From assembly GCA_949752795.1 (NCBI GenBank), contig OX457074.1, forward strand, positions 3,547,527 through 3,611,526: a DNA stretch of 64,000 bases. The letters run 5' to 3'. Made by a program: the position numbers and the translations under genes. The stretch is from Hyperoodon ampullatus. Its lineage: Eukaryota > Chordata > Mammalia > Artiodactyla > Ziphiidae. The first letter of the stretch is position 1, and the number at the start of each line of letters is the position of its first letter. The notes beneath the pieces were generated by a model. It was not told where the DNA came from. It worked only from the letters and a program-made list of their open reading frames with translations, and made no database searches. Shown here piece after piece: positions 63,456 to 64,000 of this stretch.

Positions 63456-63629
63456 TAGCTTCTTGATACTCCAGGAGTGGCCCGTGGACCAGCAACATCA
63501 ACATCACCTGGAAAGCTGTTAGAAATGTAGAATCTCAGGCTGCACTGAATCAGACCCACTGGATCAGAATCTGCATTTTAGTAAGATCCCAAGATTATTT
63601 GTATGCACATAAACATTTGAGAAGCACTG
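63456..63629 (+). mobile_element. MER5A-like hAT-Charlie DNA transposon
   Basis: Typical text gtggcccgtggaccagcaac, atcaacatcacctggaaagc, gttagaaatgtagaatctca and an ending acatttgagaagcactg. No clear 8-bp duplication remains. Family from memory. Confidence 0.75.
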
Positions 63630-64000
63630 CTCTACCACTTACCACTTTTAAGTTCATTTTAAATTCAATTTCTTAAAACTCAGAATACATATCTCTGGAG
63701 ATTATAACTCCTTAAAGGCATGGATGTTCATTTTTTTAAAAAAAAGGTCTGTATTGGTACTGGTATGTGATATGAGCTCAATAACGTGAGTTGAATGAAT
63801 GGGGGAAAACTGTTATAAATATGTTCTCCAGTCCTAGGCTAAACACTAGAGCAAGAGACCCTCTATATTATGAAAGTAACTGTTCAGTAGCCAACCCCAC
63901 ATATTCTTTTCCAGAAATAGGATGCTTTCTTTTTATTGAGCATTGGGGGATACAGAGCCATTTGTAAAGATGGTGTCCATCTCTTCAAACGTCTCATGTG
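63630..64000. other. Right edge of the window
   Basis: A short L2-like tail is possible at about 63762-63800 (gagctcaataacgtgagttg, then aatgaatg). Nothing else is seen to the window end. Confidence 0.4.

Larger units (their letters stand above)
53700..64000 (+). other. SKAP1: SKAP1 intron 2 (5' part, continues beyond the window)
   Basis: Begins gtttgt after exon 2. The next exon should open by completing an Arg codon and then encode a YYWDF-like stretch. I looked for this to the window end and did not find it, so exon 3 probably lies further right. The segment is relatively repeat-poor, apart from the SINE pair near 54.5-54.9 kb, the LINE-1 near 61.2-61.8 kb and a MER5A near 63.5 kb. Confidence 0.8.

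Noticed and set aside
53700..64000. SKAP1 exon 3 or another exon in the last 10 kb
   Set aside because: I searched by eye for a phase-2 acceptor followed by a YYWDF-like stretch and found none.

Overview
The window is vertebrate nuclear DNA from a mammal, very probably a cetacean. It is dominated by tRNA-derived SINEs of the CHR type, with their A/B-box heads and poly-A tails, and by LINE-1 copies sharing one 3' end. Ancient mammalian repeats (MIR, L2, MLT1, MER3, MER5A, MER20) lie underneath. Nothing looks bacterial or viral-episomal. Almost every open frame is a chance frame in intergenic or intronic DNA, or a piece of a LINE-1.

One protein-coding gene is recognisable: the 5' end of SKAP1 (SKAP55, the T-cell adaptor with PH and SH3 domains), on the + strand. 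Its first coding exon (18375-18423) sits in a CpG island of about 1 kb (17930-18960). The second exon is at 53594-53699. They are joined in phase by a 35,170-bp intron with GT/AG ends. The rest of the gene lies to the right of the window. From human synteny (knowledge, not visible here), the 17.9 kb to the left would be the SKAP1-HOXB1 intergenic interval.

Layout: 1-17.9 kb is intergenic, with a few SINEs, a minus-strand LINE-1 3' end, an MLT1 LTR, MIR/L2 remnants and three repeat-poor stretches that could be regulatory (about 4.0-4.7, 9.5-10.4 and 14.2-15.6 kb). 17.9-19 kb is the SKAP1 CpG-island promoter with exon 1. 19-27 kb is intron with scattered old repeats. 27-31 kb is an old LINE-1 broken by a younger LINE-1, which holds a SINE, which holds a retrocopy of an unidentified RNA. 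31-35 kb is mostly unique intron with an L2. 35.6-52.4 kb is almost solid LINE-1 of several ages, mostly antisense, interrupted by SINEs, sense LINE-1 fragments and one solo retroviral LTR. 52.4-64 kb is mostly unique and carries exon 2, a SINE-in-SINE, a young LINE-1 3' end and a MER5A.

I saw no RNA gene, CRISPR array or new gene system. The most unusual items are the triple-nested retrocopy (28523-28950), a near-perfect 22-bp-arm inverted repeat inside a LINE-1 (39139-39188), and cetacean-lineage changes in the SKAP1 N-terminus. Repeat family names come from memory of consensus sequences and were not checked by a search.
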